A DNA stretch of 64,000 nt, from contig CP027224.1 of assembly GCA_002973635.1 (NCBI GenBank), positions 2,118,501 to 2,182,500 of the forward strand, given 5' to 3'. Shown piece by piece: positions 26,744-34,656 of this stretch (position 1 is the stretch's first letter; each line of letters starts with the position of its first letter). The notes below the pieces were generated by a model that was not told the DNA's origin, made no database searches, and saw only the letters and a list, made by a program, of their open reading frames with translations. Made by a program: the position numbers and the translations under genes. This DNA comes from Lysinibacillus sp. B2A1. GTDB lineage: Bacteria > Bacillota > Bacilli > Bacillales_A > Planococcaceae.

Positions 26744-28471
26744 ATGGGGATGAAAATGATGGAGAAGTTAAAAGCTATACCAGGGCAACACAATTTACCT
26801 AATTATGAGGTAGCAGCAGCAACACATGATTGGGCAGAGACAGAAAAAGGATTCAGTTGGTACGAAACAGGTCGTGTGAATATGGCGTATGAGGCGATTG
26901 ATCGACATACGGAAACACATCGTAAGAATAAGGTTGCACTTTATTTCAATGATGGAAAGCGAAAAGAGGCTTATTCTTTTAATGAAATGAAAATGCAAAC
27001 TAATAAGGCTGCGAATGTCTTAAAATCAGCGACAAATTTAGAAAAAGGGGATCGTTTATTTATTTTCATGCCACGTTCTCCTGAGCTTTATTTCTCATTA
27101 TTAGGTGCATTGAAAATGGGCGTTATTGTGGGACCGTTATTTGAAGCATTTATGGAGGGAGCGGTTTATGATCGACTAGCAGATAGTGAAGCGAAAGCAT
27201 TAGTGACGACACCAGAGTTACTTGAACGAGTACCTTTAGAAAAGCTCCCTAATTTACAGCACGTCTTTTTAGTAGGCTCTGATATAGAGGAAACTTCACA
27301 AATTTTAGATTTTAATAAACGTCTGAAAGAAGCTTCATCTCAATTTGATATTGAATGGGTAGACAGAGAAGATGGCATGATTCTGCATTATACTTCTGGA
27401 TCAACTGGTGCACCAAAGGGCGTATTACATGTCCATAACGCAATGCTTCAACAATATCAATCAACACAATGGGTACTAGATTTACGTGAGGATGACATTT
27501 ATTGGTGTACAGCTGATCCAGGATGGGTAACGGGAACTGCATACGGTATTTTTGGTCCATGGTTAAATGGTGTGACAATGCTTATTGTTGGTGGAAGATT
27601 TTCACCACAAGCCTGGTATCAAGCGATTGAGGATTATAGTGTAACAGTTTGGTATAGTGCGCCAACAGCTTTCAGAATGTTGATGGGTGCAGGTAGTGGT
27701 ATGCTTGAGAATTATGATTTGTCTTCTTTACGCCATGTTTTATCCGTAGGTGAGCCATTAAATCCAGAGGTAATTCGTTGGGGTAGTGAAGAGCTAGGTC
27801 ATCGTATACATGATACATGGTGGATGACGGAAACTGGTGGGCATATGATTTGTAACTATCCTTCCATGGATATTAAGCCAGGTTCTATGGGGAAACCATT
27901 GCCAGGTATTCATGCAACGATAGTGGATGATGCTGGGAATGAAGTGCCGCCGTTTACAATGGGGAATCTAGCAGTTCGTCGAGGCTGGCCAGCAATGATG
28001 CGTCAAATTTGGGGCAATCCAGAGCGCTATGAATCGTATTTCTTAAAAGGTGAATGGTATGTGTCTGGGGATTCTGCTTATATGGATGATGAAGGTTACT
28101 TCTGGTTCCAAGGGCGTGTAGATGATGTGATTATGACAGCTGGTGAACGGGTTGGTCCTTTCGAAGTGGAAAGCAAACTACTTGAGCATCCAGATGTAAT
28201 TGAAGCAGGTGTTATTGGTAAGCCAGACCCTGTACGAGGTGAAATAATTAAAGCCTTTGTTTCATTACGTGAAGGTGTTGAGCCATCAGATGCATTGATT
28301 GAGGATATCCGTAATTTTGTCAAAAAGGGCTTATCAGCTCACGCAGCTCCTCGTGAAATCGAATTTAAGGATAAACTGCCAAAAACACGTAGTGGTAAGA
28401 TTATGCGTCGTGTGTTAAAGGCATGGGAGTTAAATCTGCCAACTGGGGATTTATCGACGATGGAAGACTAA
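26744..28471 (+). CDS. acsA: Acetyl-CoA synthetase
   Basis: 575 residues, ANL adenylating superfamily. It converts acetate, ATP and CoA to acetyl-CoA via acetyl-AMP. Motifs are LHYTSGSTGAPKGVLHVH (P-loop), WWMTETGG, YVSGDSAYMDDEGYFWFQGR and the C-terminal PKTRSGKIMRR, in which Lys552 is the catalytic lysine acetylated by AcuA. AAAGGGG precedes ATG 26744. It is shorter than enteric Acs, as in Bacillus AcsA. A strong terminator follows. Divergent from the acuABC operon that controls its activity. Confidence 0.96.
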   Translation: MGMKMMEKLKAIPGQHNLPNYEVAAATHDWAETEKGFSWYETGRVNMAYEAIDRHTETHRKNKVALYFNDGKRKEAYSFNEMKMQTNKAANVLKSATNLEKGDRLFIFMPRSPELYFSLLGALKMGVIVGPLFEAFMEGAVYDRLADSEAKALVTTPELLERVPLEKLPNLQHVFLVGSDIEETSQILDFNKRLKEASSQFDIEWVDREDGMILHYTSGSTGAPKGVLHVHNAMLQQYQSTQWVLDLREDDIYWCTADPGWVTGTAYGIFGPWLNGVTMLIVGGRFSPQAWYQAIEDYSVTVWYSAPTAFRMLMGAGSGMLENYDLSSLRHVLSVGEPLNPEVIRWGSEELGHRIHDTWWMTETGGHMICNYPSMDIKPGSMGKPLPGIHATIVDDAGNEVPPFTMGNLAVRRGWPAMMRQIWGNPERYESYFLKGEWYVSGDSAYMDDEGYFWFQGRVDDVIMTAGERVGPFEVESKLLEHPDVIEAGVIGKPDPVRGEIIKAFVSLREGVEPSDALIEDIRNFVKKGLSAHAAPREIEFKDKLPKTRSGKIMRRVLKAWELNLPTGDLSTMED

Positions 28472-28484
28472 TAGTATCGTTATT

Positions 28485-28525
28485 AAACAGGAATTTTTTC
28501 AGTCAACGAAAAATTCCTGTTTTTT
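28485..28525. terminator. Bidirectional terminator after acsA
   Basis: AAACAGGAATTTTT pairs with AAAAATTCCTGTTT around a ten-base loop, with T-tracts on both strands. It serves acsA and the convergent lipoprotein gene. Confidence 0.85.
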
Positions 28526-28533
28526 ACATGAAT

Positions 28534-28899
28534 TTACCCTTCTATAAGTACCTTATATATTCTTTGTTCTCCATCTAATTCTACAATTATGCTGTAGGTG
28601 TTATGCTCGTTTGTTGCAAAGATTTCAGTTCCTATGGGTAATTTCGTTGCATAAAAATCTTTAAAAAATAAAGAGGAGGACGTCATCTTTTTGATTTCTC
28701 CTAATTTACCTTTTTTTACAAAATTCCCCTTTGTTAATTCTGGTTTAGTAATATTGATATAGATGAGTTGATTAAATTGAAAAATATCTGCTTTAGGTTT
28801 TTCTTTCAAAATAGATTTTGCTGTTGGATTGTCTGGTATAGCAGATGTGCACCCTGTCAGTACCAATAAAAACATTAAGTTACATATTATTAGCTTCAA
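28534..28899 (-). CDS. Small predicted lipoprotein
   Basis: 121 residues from TTG 28899, chosen because GGAGG lies 10 nt upstream. An ATG at 28926 would place that site inside the gene. Signal peptide KLIICNLMFLLVL ends in lipobox LTGC. The mature part is a small basic beta-rich domain ending YSIIVELDGEQRIYKVL. No family recognised. It sits alone between acsA and the arg operon. Confidence 0.65.
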   Translation of the reverse strand: MKLIICNLMFLLVLTGCTSAIPDNPTAKSILKEKPKADIFQFNQLIYINITKPELTKGNFVKKGKLGEIKKMTSSSLFFKDFYATKLPIGTEIFATNEHNTYSIIVELDGEQRIYKVLIEG

Positions 28900-29125
28900 A
28901 ATGAAACGTCCTCCATATGTATTCATTATTAATGAACTGATTTTTAGAAAAATTCTAATTATTCATACTGTATTAATTAGTAGGTCATACATTTAAATAT
29001 ATTAAAAACTAAATCCATATTGTTAGCAAAACATGCGCTTAATATGGGTTATTACTGCAAGATTAGAAGAAACTCGTTTATATTGTTAGTCAAAATCATG
29101 TATTCATTGAAATTATTAATCTAAA

Positions 29126-29143
29126 AATAAATAAAAATTCAAT
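29126..29143 (+). promoter_or_regulatory. ArgR/AhrC operator (ARG box)
   Basis: AATAAATAAAAATTCAAT fits the Bacillus ARG box consensus AWTGAATWWWWATKCANW at 17 of 18 positions. It abuts and overlaps the -35 element of the argC promoter, a position suited to arginine-dependent repression. The rest of the gap 28900-29200 is AT-rich with no gene. Confidence 0.75.
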
Positions 29144-29171
29144 TGACTTAATAATTATGCAGTCGTATACT
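29143..29171 (+). promoter_or_regulatory. SigA promoter of the argCJBD operon
   Basis: TTGACT (29143-29148), 17-nt spacer, TATACT (29166-29171). The predicted start lies about 20 bp before the argC ribosome site. Confidence 0.85.
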
Positions 29172-29200
29172 AATTTTAACTTATTTCAGAGGTGAGCGTA

Positions 29201-30235
29201 TTGAAAGTAGGAATTGTTGGTGCAACTGGTTATGGTGGACTGGAGCTTATTCGATTTTTACATAATCATAAAGCGGTAGAGCAAATTGAGTTATTTACAT
29301 CTTCTGAGGAGGGTGTAATTTTTTCTTCTAAGTTTGGACATCTCATTCAAATTGCTGATACACCGTTACAAAAAATTGATTATGAAGCTTTAGAGAAATA
29401 TGATGTAGTTTTTGCAAGCACACCTTCTGGGGTGACTAGTGAGCTTTTGCCCCCATTAGTAGGGAAAGGTCCTAAATTAATAGACTTATCTGGTGATTTT
29501 CGATTAAAAGATCCTGCAAGCTATGAAACATGGTATGGCAAAAAAGCAGCACCGCTGGATATTCTTCAGCAAAGTGTTTATGGCTTAACTGAATGGAATG
29601 CCGAAAATGTTCAATATGCATCCCTTATTGCCAATCCTGGATGCTACCCTACTGCGGTGCTATTATCCCTATTACCACTGATAAAGGAGCGATTAATCGA
29701 TCCTAGCTTTTTAATAATAGATGCCAAAAGTGGAATCTCAGGAGCTGGAAATAAACCGTCTCAGACAACACATTTTAGTGAGGCAAATGATAATTTCTCA
29801 ATCTATAAAACAAATTCACATCAGCATATACCAGAAATCGAACAGGCGATTTCGATATTTGCAGGAGTTCAGACAGCAATAACCTTCAATACGCATTTAG
29901 TACCAATGACACGAGGAATTTTATCGTCCTCTTATGCACCAATTATGCCTGGTGTCACAGAGGAACAACTGATATCTTGTTTAAAAAATACCTATGACAA
30001 ACATCCATTTGTTCGAATTGTTACGGATGTTAACGGACTAGGGACAAATCGTGTAAAAGGTTCAAACTATTGTGATATTTTTGTGAAAGTAGACAGCCGA
30101 ACAAATCGTGCCACGATTGTTGGGGTTATCGATAATTTAGTCAAAGGGGCGGCAGGGCAAGCCATTCAAAACATGAACGTTCAATTTGATTTACCGCAAA
30201 CAACAGGGTTGGATGTTGTGCCGTTCTTTATTTAA
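29201..30235 (+). CDS. argC: N-acetyl-gamma-glutamyl-phosphate reductase
   Basis: 344 residues. NADPH-dependent third step of ornithine/arginine synthesis. N-terminal MKVGIVGATGYGGLELIR is the nucleotide-binding motif, and the catalytic cysteine lies in IANPGCYPTAVLLSL. The family signature SGISGAGNKPS and LVPMTRGILSS are also present. TTG 29201 is chosen because AGAGGTGA lies just upstream and the family begins at this residue. A GTG at 29192 is inside the ribosome site. First gene of argCJBD. Confidence 0.95.
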   Translation: MKVGIVGATGYGGLELIRFLHNHKAVEQIELFTSSEEGVIFSSKFGHLIQIADTPLQKIDYEALEKYDVVFASTPSGVTSELLPPLVGKGPKLIDLSGDFRLKDPASYETWYGKKAAPLDILQQSVYGLTEWNAENVQYASLIANPGCYPTAVLLSLLPLIKERLIDPSFLIIDAKSGISGAGNKPSQTTHFSEANDNFSIYKTNSHQHIPEIEQAISIFAGVQTAITFNTHLVPMTRGILSSSYAPIMPGVTEEQLISCLKNTYDKHPFVRIVTDVNGLGTNRVKGSNYCDIFVKVDSRTNRATIVGVIDNLVKGAAGQAIQNMNVQFDLPQTTGLDVVPFFI

Positions 30236-30382
30236 TCCAAAAAAGCAGGCAGTAAGATTACCAGCCTTAACATGTAAAAGCGCAATTGACGAATAATCGT
30301 GGGAGTTGAAGAAAACCTTCACTGTATAGCATGCAGGAAACTGTATGCTTCTCTTATTTTTAATTTAAGGAGGAATTAGTAT

Positions 30383-31615
30383 ATGACACTAATAGCGTCA
30401 ACGAATATTATGAAAAAATTATCAAGTAAAAATATTGTCTCACCAAAAGGTTTTAAAGCAGCCGGTTTACATTGTGGCTTAAAACATAAGAAAAAGGATT
30501 TGGCGATATTAGTAAGTGAAGTGCCAGCAAGTGTTGCGGGTGTATTTACAACTAACGCTGTGCAAGCAGCACCATTAAAGGTAACAAAGCAAGTTGTTTA
30601 TACAACTAAGAAAATGCAAGCGATGATTGTGAATTCTGGAAATGCGAATGCATGTACAGGAAAGAAGGGTGTGAAGGATGCACAAACAATGCAATCCCTT
30701 GCTGCAGAAAAGCTTGGTATTGAAGCAAATCTAGTAGGGGTTTGTTCAACAGGTGTTATCGGTGAAATTATGAAAATGGAGCCAGTTACAAAAGGGATTA
30801 CCCAATTAGAGCCGATGGATGATTTAGAAAGTGCTATTGATTTTGCACAGGCAATTATGACAACTGATACGGTTATGAAAAACACAAGCTATAGTACAAC
30901 AGTCGATGGTAAGGAGGTTATTATCGCTGGAGTGGCAAAAGGTTCAGGTATGATTGAACCGAATATGGCAACGATGCTTGGTTTTATTACAACGGATGCG
31001 AATATCGAATCGGAAGTATTGCAGAGTGCATTATCCGATATAACAAATTTGACGTTTAATGCCATTACAGTGGATGGAGATACATCAACAAATGACACAG
31101 TTGTGATTATGGCAAATGGTTTAGCAGGAAATGAATCTTTAACGCCTGCACATCCAGATTGGCAAAACTTTTATTATACATTGACAACAGTTGCTCAAGA
31201 TCTTGCAAAGATGATTGCGAAAGATGGTGAAGGAGCAACGAAGTTAATTGAGGTTGAAGTAGAAGGGGCCATCTCACATGAAGAAGCACGTAAAATTGCT
31301 AAAACGGTAGTTGGTTCACCTCTTGTAAAAACAGCGGTATTTGGCTGTGATGCCAACTGGGGACGTATTATTGCGGCAGTAGGTTATAGTGGAGCCACTG
31401 TTGATCCAGATAAAATTACGATTCAAATTGGTGGTGCAACGATGGTTGAAAACGGTGAGCCAATACCATTCTCAGAAGATGAGTTAATTCAAATTTTAAA
31501 AATGCATGAAGTAAAAATTTATGTGTCACTTGGTTTAGGTGAGGGTAAGGGGCATGCGTGGGGATGTGATTTAACTTATGACTACGTTCAAATCAACGCA
31601 TCATACCGCTCGTAA
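30383..31615 (+). CDS. argJ: Bifunctional glutamate N-acetyltransferase / amino-acid acetyltransferase
   Basis: 410 residues. It recycles acetyl from N-acetylornithine to glutamate and, in bifunctional forms, also uses acetyl-CoA. The precursor cleaves itself before Thr in the motif NMATMLGFITTDA, giving alpha and beta chains, and that motif is intact. Other signatures are VVNSGNANACTG and KDGEGATKLIEV. AAGGAGG precedes ATG 30383. The 147-nt spacer from argC holds a hairpin (GCATGCAG-GAAA-CTGTATGC at about 30339-30358) that could modulate read-through or mRNA processing. Confidence 0.95.
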   Translation: MTLIASTNIMKKLSSKNIVSPKGFKAAGLHCGLKHKKKDLAILVSEVPASVAGVFTTNAVQAAPLKVTKQVVYTTKKMQAMIVNSGNANACTGKKGVKDAQTMQSLAAEKLGIEANLVGVCSTGVIGEIMKMEPVTKGITQLEPMDDLESAIDFAQAIMTTDTVMKNTSYSTTVDGKEVIIAGVAKGSGMIEPNMATMLGFITTDANIESEVLQSALSDITNLTFNAITVDGDTSTNDTVVIMANGLAGNESLTPAHPDWQNFYYTLTTVAQDLAKMIAKDGEGATKLIEVEVEGAISHEEARKIAKTVVGSPLVKTAVFGCDANWGRIIAAVGYSGATVDPDKITIQIGGATMVENGEPIPFSEDELIQILKMHEVKIYVSLGLGEGKGHAWGCDLTYDYVQINASYRS

Positions 31616-31619
31616 ACGT

Positions 31620-32366
31620 ATGGTCATCAAGCTTGGTGGCAGTACGCTTGAAGGCTTAAATGAGTCGTTTTTTGAAAATTTTAAGAAGCTTCAAGAAAGC
31701 GGTATAGAACTTATCATCACACATGGTGGTGGCCCAGCCATTAATCGTGAACTTGCTGCTCAAGGAATAGAATCCCATGCCTTAAAGGGAATTCGTGTCA
31801 CAAGTGAAGCTGCAATTGACATTGTGCAGACAACACTGATTGGGAAAGTTAATCCGGCTCTTGTTCATGAATTAACATCAGCAGGTATTGCTGCGATAGG
31901 GTTAAATGGCTTTGATGGACAATTAATGGTAGCCGATTATCTTGACAAAGATGTATATGGATTTGTAGGTGAAGTTAATACAATTAATACATCCTTACTA
32001 GAAGCATTAATAAGTGCAAATATTGTGCCAGTTATTGCTTGTATAGGAGCAGATGAATCAGGTCAGGCACTGAATATTAACGGAGATACAGTTGCTAGTG
32101 AAATTGCATTAGCTATCAAAGCAGACAGCCTATTACTAGTCACAGATGTAAGTGGTGTTCGAATTCATGATGAATATCAATCACAAGCAACACCAGCCTT
32201 AATCCACCAATGGATTGAAGAGGGACATATTTATGGGGGAATGATACCTAAAGTTCAAGGGGCCTTAGAATGCTTAAATGCAGGTATCCCATCTGTCCAA
32301 ATTGTTGGCGAATCTTTAGCAGGGACGACCATATTAGACGGTAAAAGAGTTTCTACCTCATTGTAG
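31620..32366 (+). CDS. argB: N-acetylglutamate kinase
   Basis: Amino-acid kinase fold of 248 residues from ATG 31620 (MVIKLGGSTLEG), 4 nt after the argJ stop. Motifs are KLGGS, THGGGPAINREL, INGDTVASEIALAIKADSL and GGMIPKVQGALE. It phosphorylates N-acetylglutamate, the second step of the pathway. An in-frame ATG at 31578 would add 14 residues and overlap argJ by 38 nt. Neither start has a good ribosome site, so translation by coupling to argJ is likely and the start is uncertain. Confidence 0.93.
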   Translation: MVIKLGGSTLEGLNESFFENFKKLQESGIELIITHGGGPAINRELAAQGIESHALKGIRVTSEAAIDIVQTTLIGKVNPALVHELTSAGIAAIGLNGFDGQLMVADYLDKDVYGFVGEVNTINTSLLEALISANIVPVIACIGADESGQALNINGDTVASEIALAIKADSLLLVTDVSGVRIHDEYQSQATPALIHQWIEEGHIYGGMIPKVQGALECLNAGIPSVQIVGESLAGTTILDGKRVSTSL

Positions 32367-32402
32367 GGATTATTAAATTTAGTAAAATAGGGGCTGATGA
32401 GA

Positions 32403-33533
32403 ATGAGTGCTTTATTTGGTAACTATGGCAAACGCCGTGCCCAAATAGTCAAGGGGCAAGGAACAGTTGTAGAAGATACTACTGGAAAAAAATATTTAGA
32501 TTTTACTAGTGGAATAGCTGTCGTAAGTCTAGGTCATGCACACCCTGCGATTGTGAAAGCAATCCAGGAGCAAAGTGAAAAGCTATGGCATATTTCTAAT
32601 TTATTTGATATACCCGGTCAAGAGAAGGTTGCGCAAAAACTAATAGCAGATACACATTTTTCCTACGCATTTTTCTGTAATAGTGGTGCCGAAGCGAATG
32701 AAGCGGCTATTAAACTGGCACGTAAGCATACAGGGAAACATCATATGATTTCTTTTGAAAAATCCTTCCATGGAAGAACTTTTGGTGCAATGTCTGCAAC
32801 AGGTCAGGGCAAGGTACATAATGGCTTTGGACCACTTGTTGGAAAATTTACAATTCTACCTTTTAACGATGTGGACGCTCTTGAAGCAGCCATTGATGAT
32901 TCTGTGGCAGCTATAATGCTGGAAATGATTCAGGGTGAGGGAGGCGTAAACAGTGTTTCTGCGGAATTTGCAGCAGCGATAGCAAAAATTTGTGAGGATA
33001 AAGGTATTCTACTAATTGTTGATGAGGTTCAAACGGGAATTGGAAGAACAGGAACAAGATTTGCCTTTGAACAAACGATTTTAAAACCAAATATCGTAAC
33101 ATTAGCCAAAGGGTTGGGTGGCGGTTTCCCTATCGGTGGTATGCTTGGAACAGCAGAGTTATATGACACATTTGGTCCTGGAACTCATGGCACAACATTT
33201 GGTGGCAACCCTCTGGCGATGAGTGTGGCAGAGACTGTACTAGATCATGTGTTTGATGCCACATTTTTACAAAATGTACAGGAGCTATCTGCCTATTTTA
33301 TAAGTCAGTTAAAGGTAAATCTGCCATCTACGTATACAGTACAGGGCCAAGGTTTATTGCTTGGTATTGGTTGCGGTGATAACGAAGTAGCACAGTACAT
33401 TGCGGCGGCAGAGGAAAAGGGCTTATTACTAGTGGGAGCAGGACCAAACGTTATTCGTCTATTACCACCATTGACAGTGACTAAAGAGGAAATTGATGAA
33501 GCGATTACTATTTTAAAAACAATATTGCTTTAA
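32403..33533 (+). CDS. argD: Acetylornithine aminotransferase
   Basis: 376 residues, class-III PLP aminotransferase, step four of arginine synthesis. Signatures are YLDFTSGIAVVSLGHAHP, FFCNSGAEANEAAIKLAR, LLIVDEVQTGIGRTG and the PLP lysine in TLAKGLGGGFPIGG. AGGGG is 9 nt before ATG 32403, so it is preferred to ATG 32397. Last gene of the operon. No carAB or argF follows, unlike the B. subtilis argCJBD-carAB-argF cluster. Confidence 0.94.
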   Translation: MSALFGNYGKRRAQIVKGQGTVVEDTTGKKYLDFTSGIAVVSLGHAHPAIVKAIQEQSEKLWHISNLFDIPGQEKVAQKLIADTHFSYAFFCNSGAEANEAAIKLARKHTGKHHMISFEKSFHGRTFGAMSATGQGKVHNGFGPLVGKFTILPFNDVDALEAAIDDSVAAIMLEMIQGEGGVNSVSAEFAAAIAKICEDKGILLIVDEVQTGIGRTGTRFAFEQTILKPNIVTLAKGLGGGFPIGGMLGTAELYDTFGPGTHGTTFGGNPLAMSVAETVLDHVFDATFLQNVQELSAYFISQLKVNLPSTYTVQGQGLLLGIGCGDNEVAQYIAAAEEKGLLLVGAGPNVIRLLPPLTVTKEEIDEAITILKTILL

Positions 33534-33556
33534 TTTTTTTAAGTTGTATCATTGAG

Positions 33557-33589
33557 GAATCTGCTAGTTTTAATCTAGCAGATTCTTTG
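33557..33589 (+). terminator. Terminator of the arg operon
   Basis: GAATCTGCTAG pairs perfectly with CTAGCAGATTC around a seven-base loop, then TTTGC. Confidence 0.75.
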
Positions 33590-33602
33590 CATTGGTCGTA
33601 GT

Positions 33603-34484
33603 TTATTGTTGCTGTTTTACCAAAGTATTCACTAAGTCAGGGAGCCAATGATGGAGTTGGCTAAATGTGAAGCCAGCAGCTTCTGCCTTTGCATTTGACA
33701 TATACCAATCTGCTGGAACGCCATATGGTGATTGTGAATGCTCGTCGCCGCCAATTAGCGATATTCTAGCATGTTTTCCACTGGCTTCTTCAATTAGCCC
33801 AATTAAATCCTTTAAAGAAATAGCACCCGTTGCTGTAGCATTATAAGGACCTTCAATTGGCGAAATACCAGCAAAATATAAAAATGCTGCGGCTTCCTCA
33901 TCTGTGATGTAACTCATCTTCGCTTCGATATTTGGTAATGAAATAGGCTCTTCCTTGATAATTCGTTGCACATGAAAATGTAAACGTTGTGTATAATCAT
34001 TCACGCCCATTACAATTGGAAAACGCACAGCGACAATAGGGAAGGTAGCCTCTTTGAAAAATAGTGCTTCAGCTTGTCGTTTGCCTTCATCGTAAGAAAA
34101 ATCTTCGCGGCTCCCCATACGAACTTCATAATCATATGGATTAAAATCTTCTTCTGTTTTTACATTGCCATCTACTTCGTAGGTGGATAGAGTAGAGGTG
34201 AAAACGAGTTTTTTTGTTTTACCTTCTAAAATTTCACATAGTTTTTGAGCTTCATCTGGTGCATAACAAATATTGTCAAAAACAATATCCCATGAGGAAC
34301 TTGCAAGAGCTTGTGATAATGCTTCGGCATCATCACGATTCACAATTAGTTGCTTTACCTGTGTCCCAAAAGGATTCCCACTTTGGCCGCGTGTTAATAT
34401 AGTAACATTGTGTCCATTTTGAAGACATAGCTCAACAAGCTTTTTTCCAAAAAAACGTGTACCGCCTATTACTAATATGTTCAT
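33603..34484 (-). CDS. NAD(P)-dependent epimerase/dehydratase-like protein
   Basis: 293 residues, extended short-chain dehydrogenase fold. It opens ILVIGGTRFFGKKLVEL, a variant of the GxxGxxG dinucleotide loop (GGTRFFG) typical of the CSP41-like atypical SDR group, which often lacks the YxxxK catalytic pair. Here an SYDEGKRQAE stretch could provide Tyr and Lys in nearly the usual spacing. AAGGGGTGG precedes ATG 34484. Substrate unknown. It stands alone between the arg operon and the penicillin-binding protein gene. Confidence 0.8.
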   Translation of the reverse strand: MNILVIGGTRFFGKKLVELCLQNGHNVTILTRGQSGNPFGTQVKQLIVNRDDAEALSQALASSSWDIVFDNICYAPDEAQKLCEILEGKTKKLVFTSTLSTYEVDGNVKTEEDFNPYDYEVRMGSREDFSYDEGKRQAEALFFKEATFPIVAVRFPIVMGVNDYTQRLHFHVQRIIKEEPISLPNIEAKMSYITDEEAAAFLYFAGISPIEGPYNATATGAISLKDLIGLIEEASGKHARISLIGGDEHSQSPYGVPADWYMSNAKAEAAGFTFSQLHHWLPDLVNTLVKQQQ

Positions 34485-34531
34485 TTTTTTCCACCCCTTA
34501 TTAGTAGTCCTCTTTATCATGACAAAAAAAT

Positions 34532-34569
34532 AGACTTACTACAATGTAAAAGTGCTTGTAGTAAGTCTG
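34532..34569 (-). terminator. Terminator of the class A PBP gene
   Basis: AGACTTACTACAA / TTGTAGTAAGTCT perfect 13-bp stem. On the minus strand it is followed by TATTTTTTTG. Confidence 0.85.
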
Positions 34570-34656
34570 TTTATTTAAATATTTTTTATAGAAATCTTCA
34601 AAGCATGAGAAAAAATTTCGCTGGCGTTCTTAACCAAGTGCTTCGTGAATGCGTAA

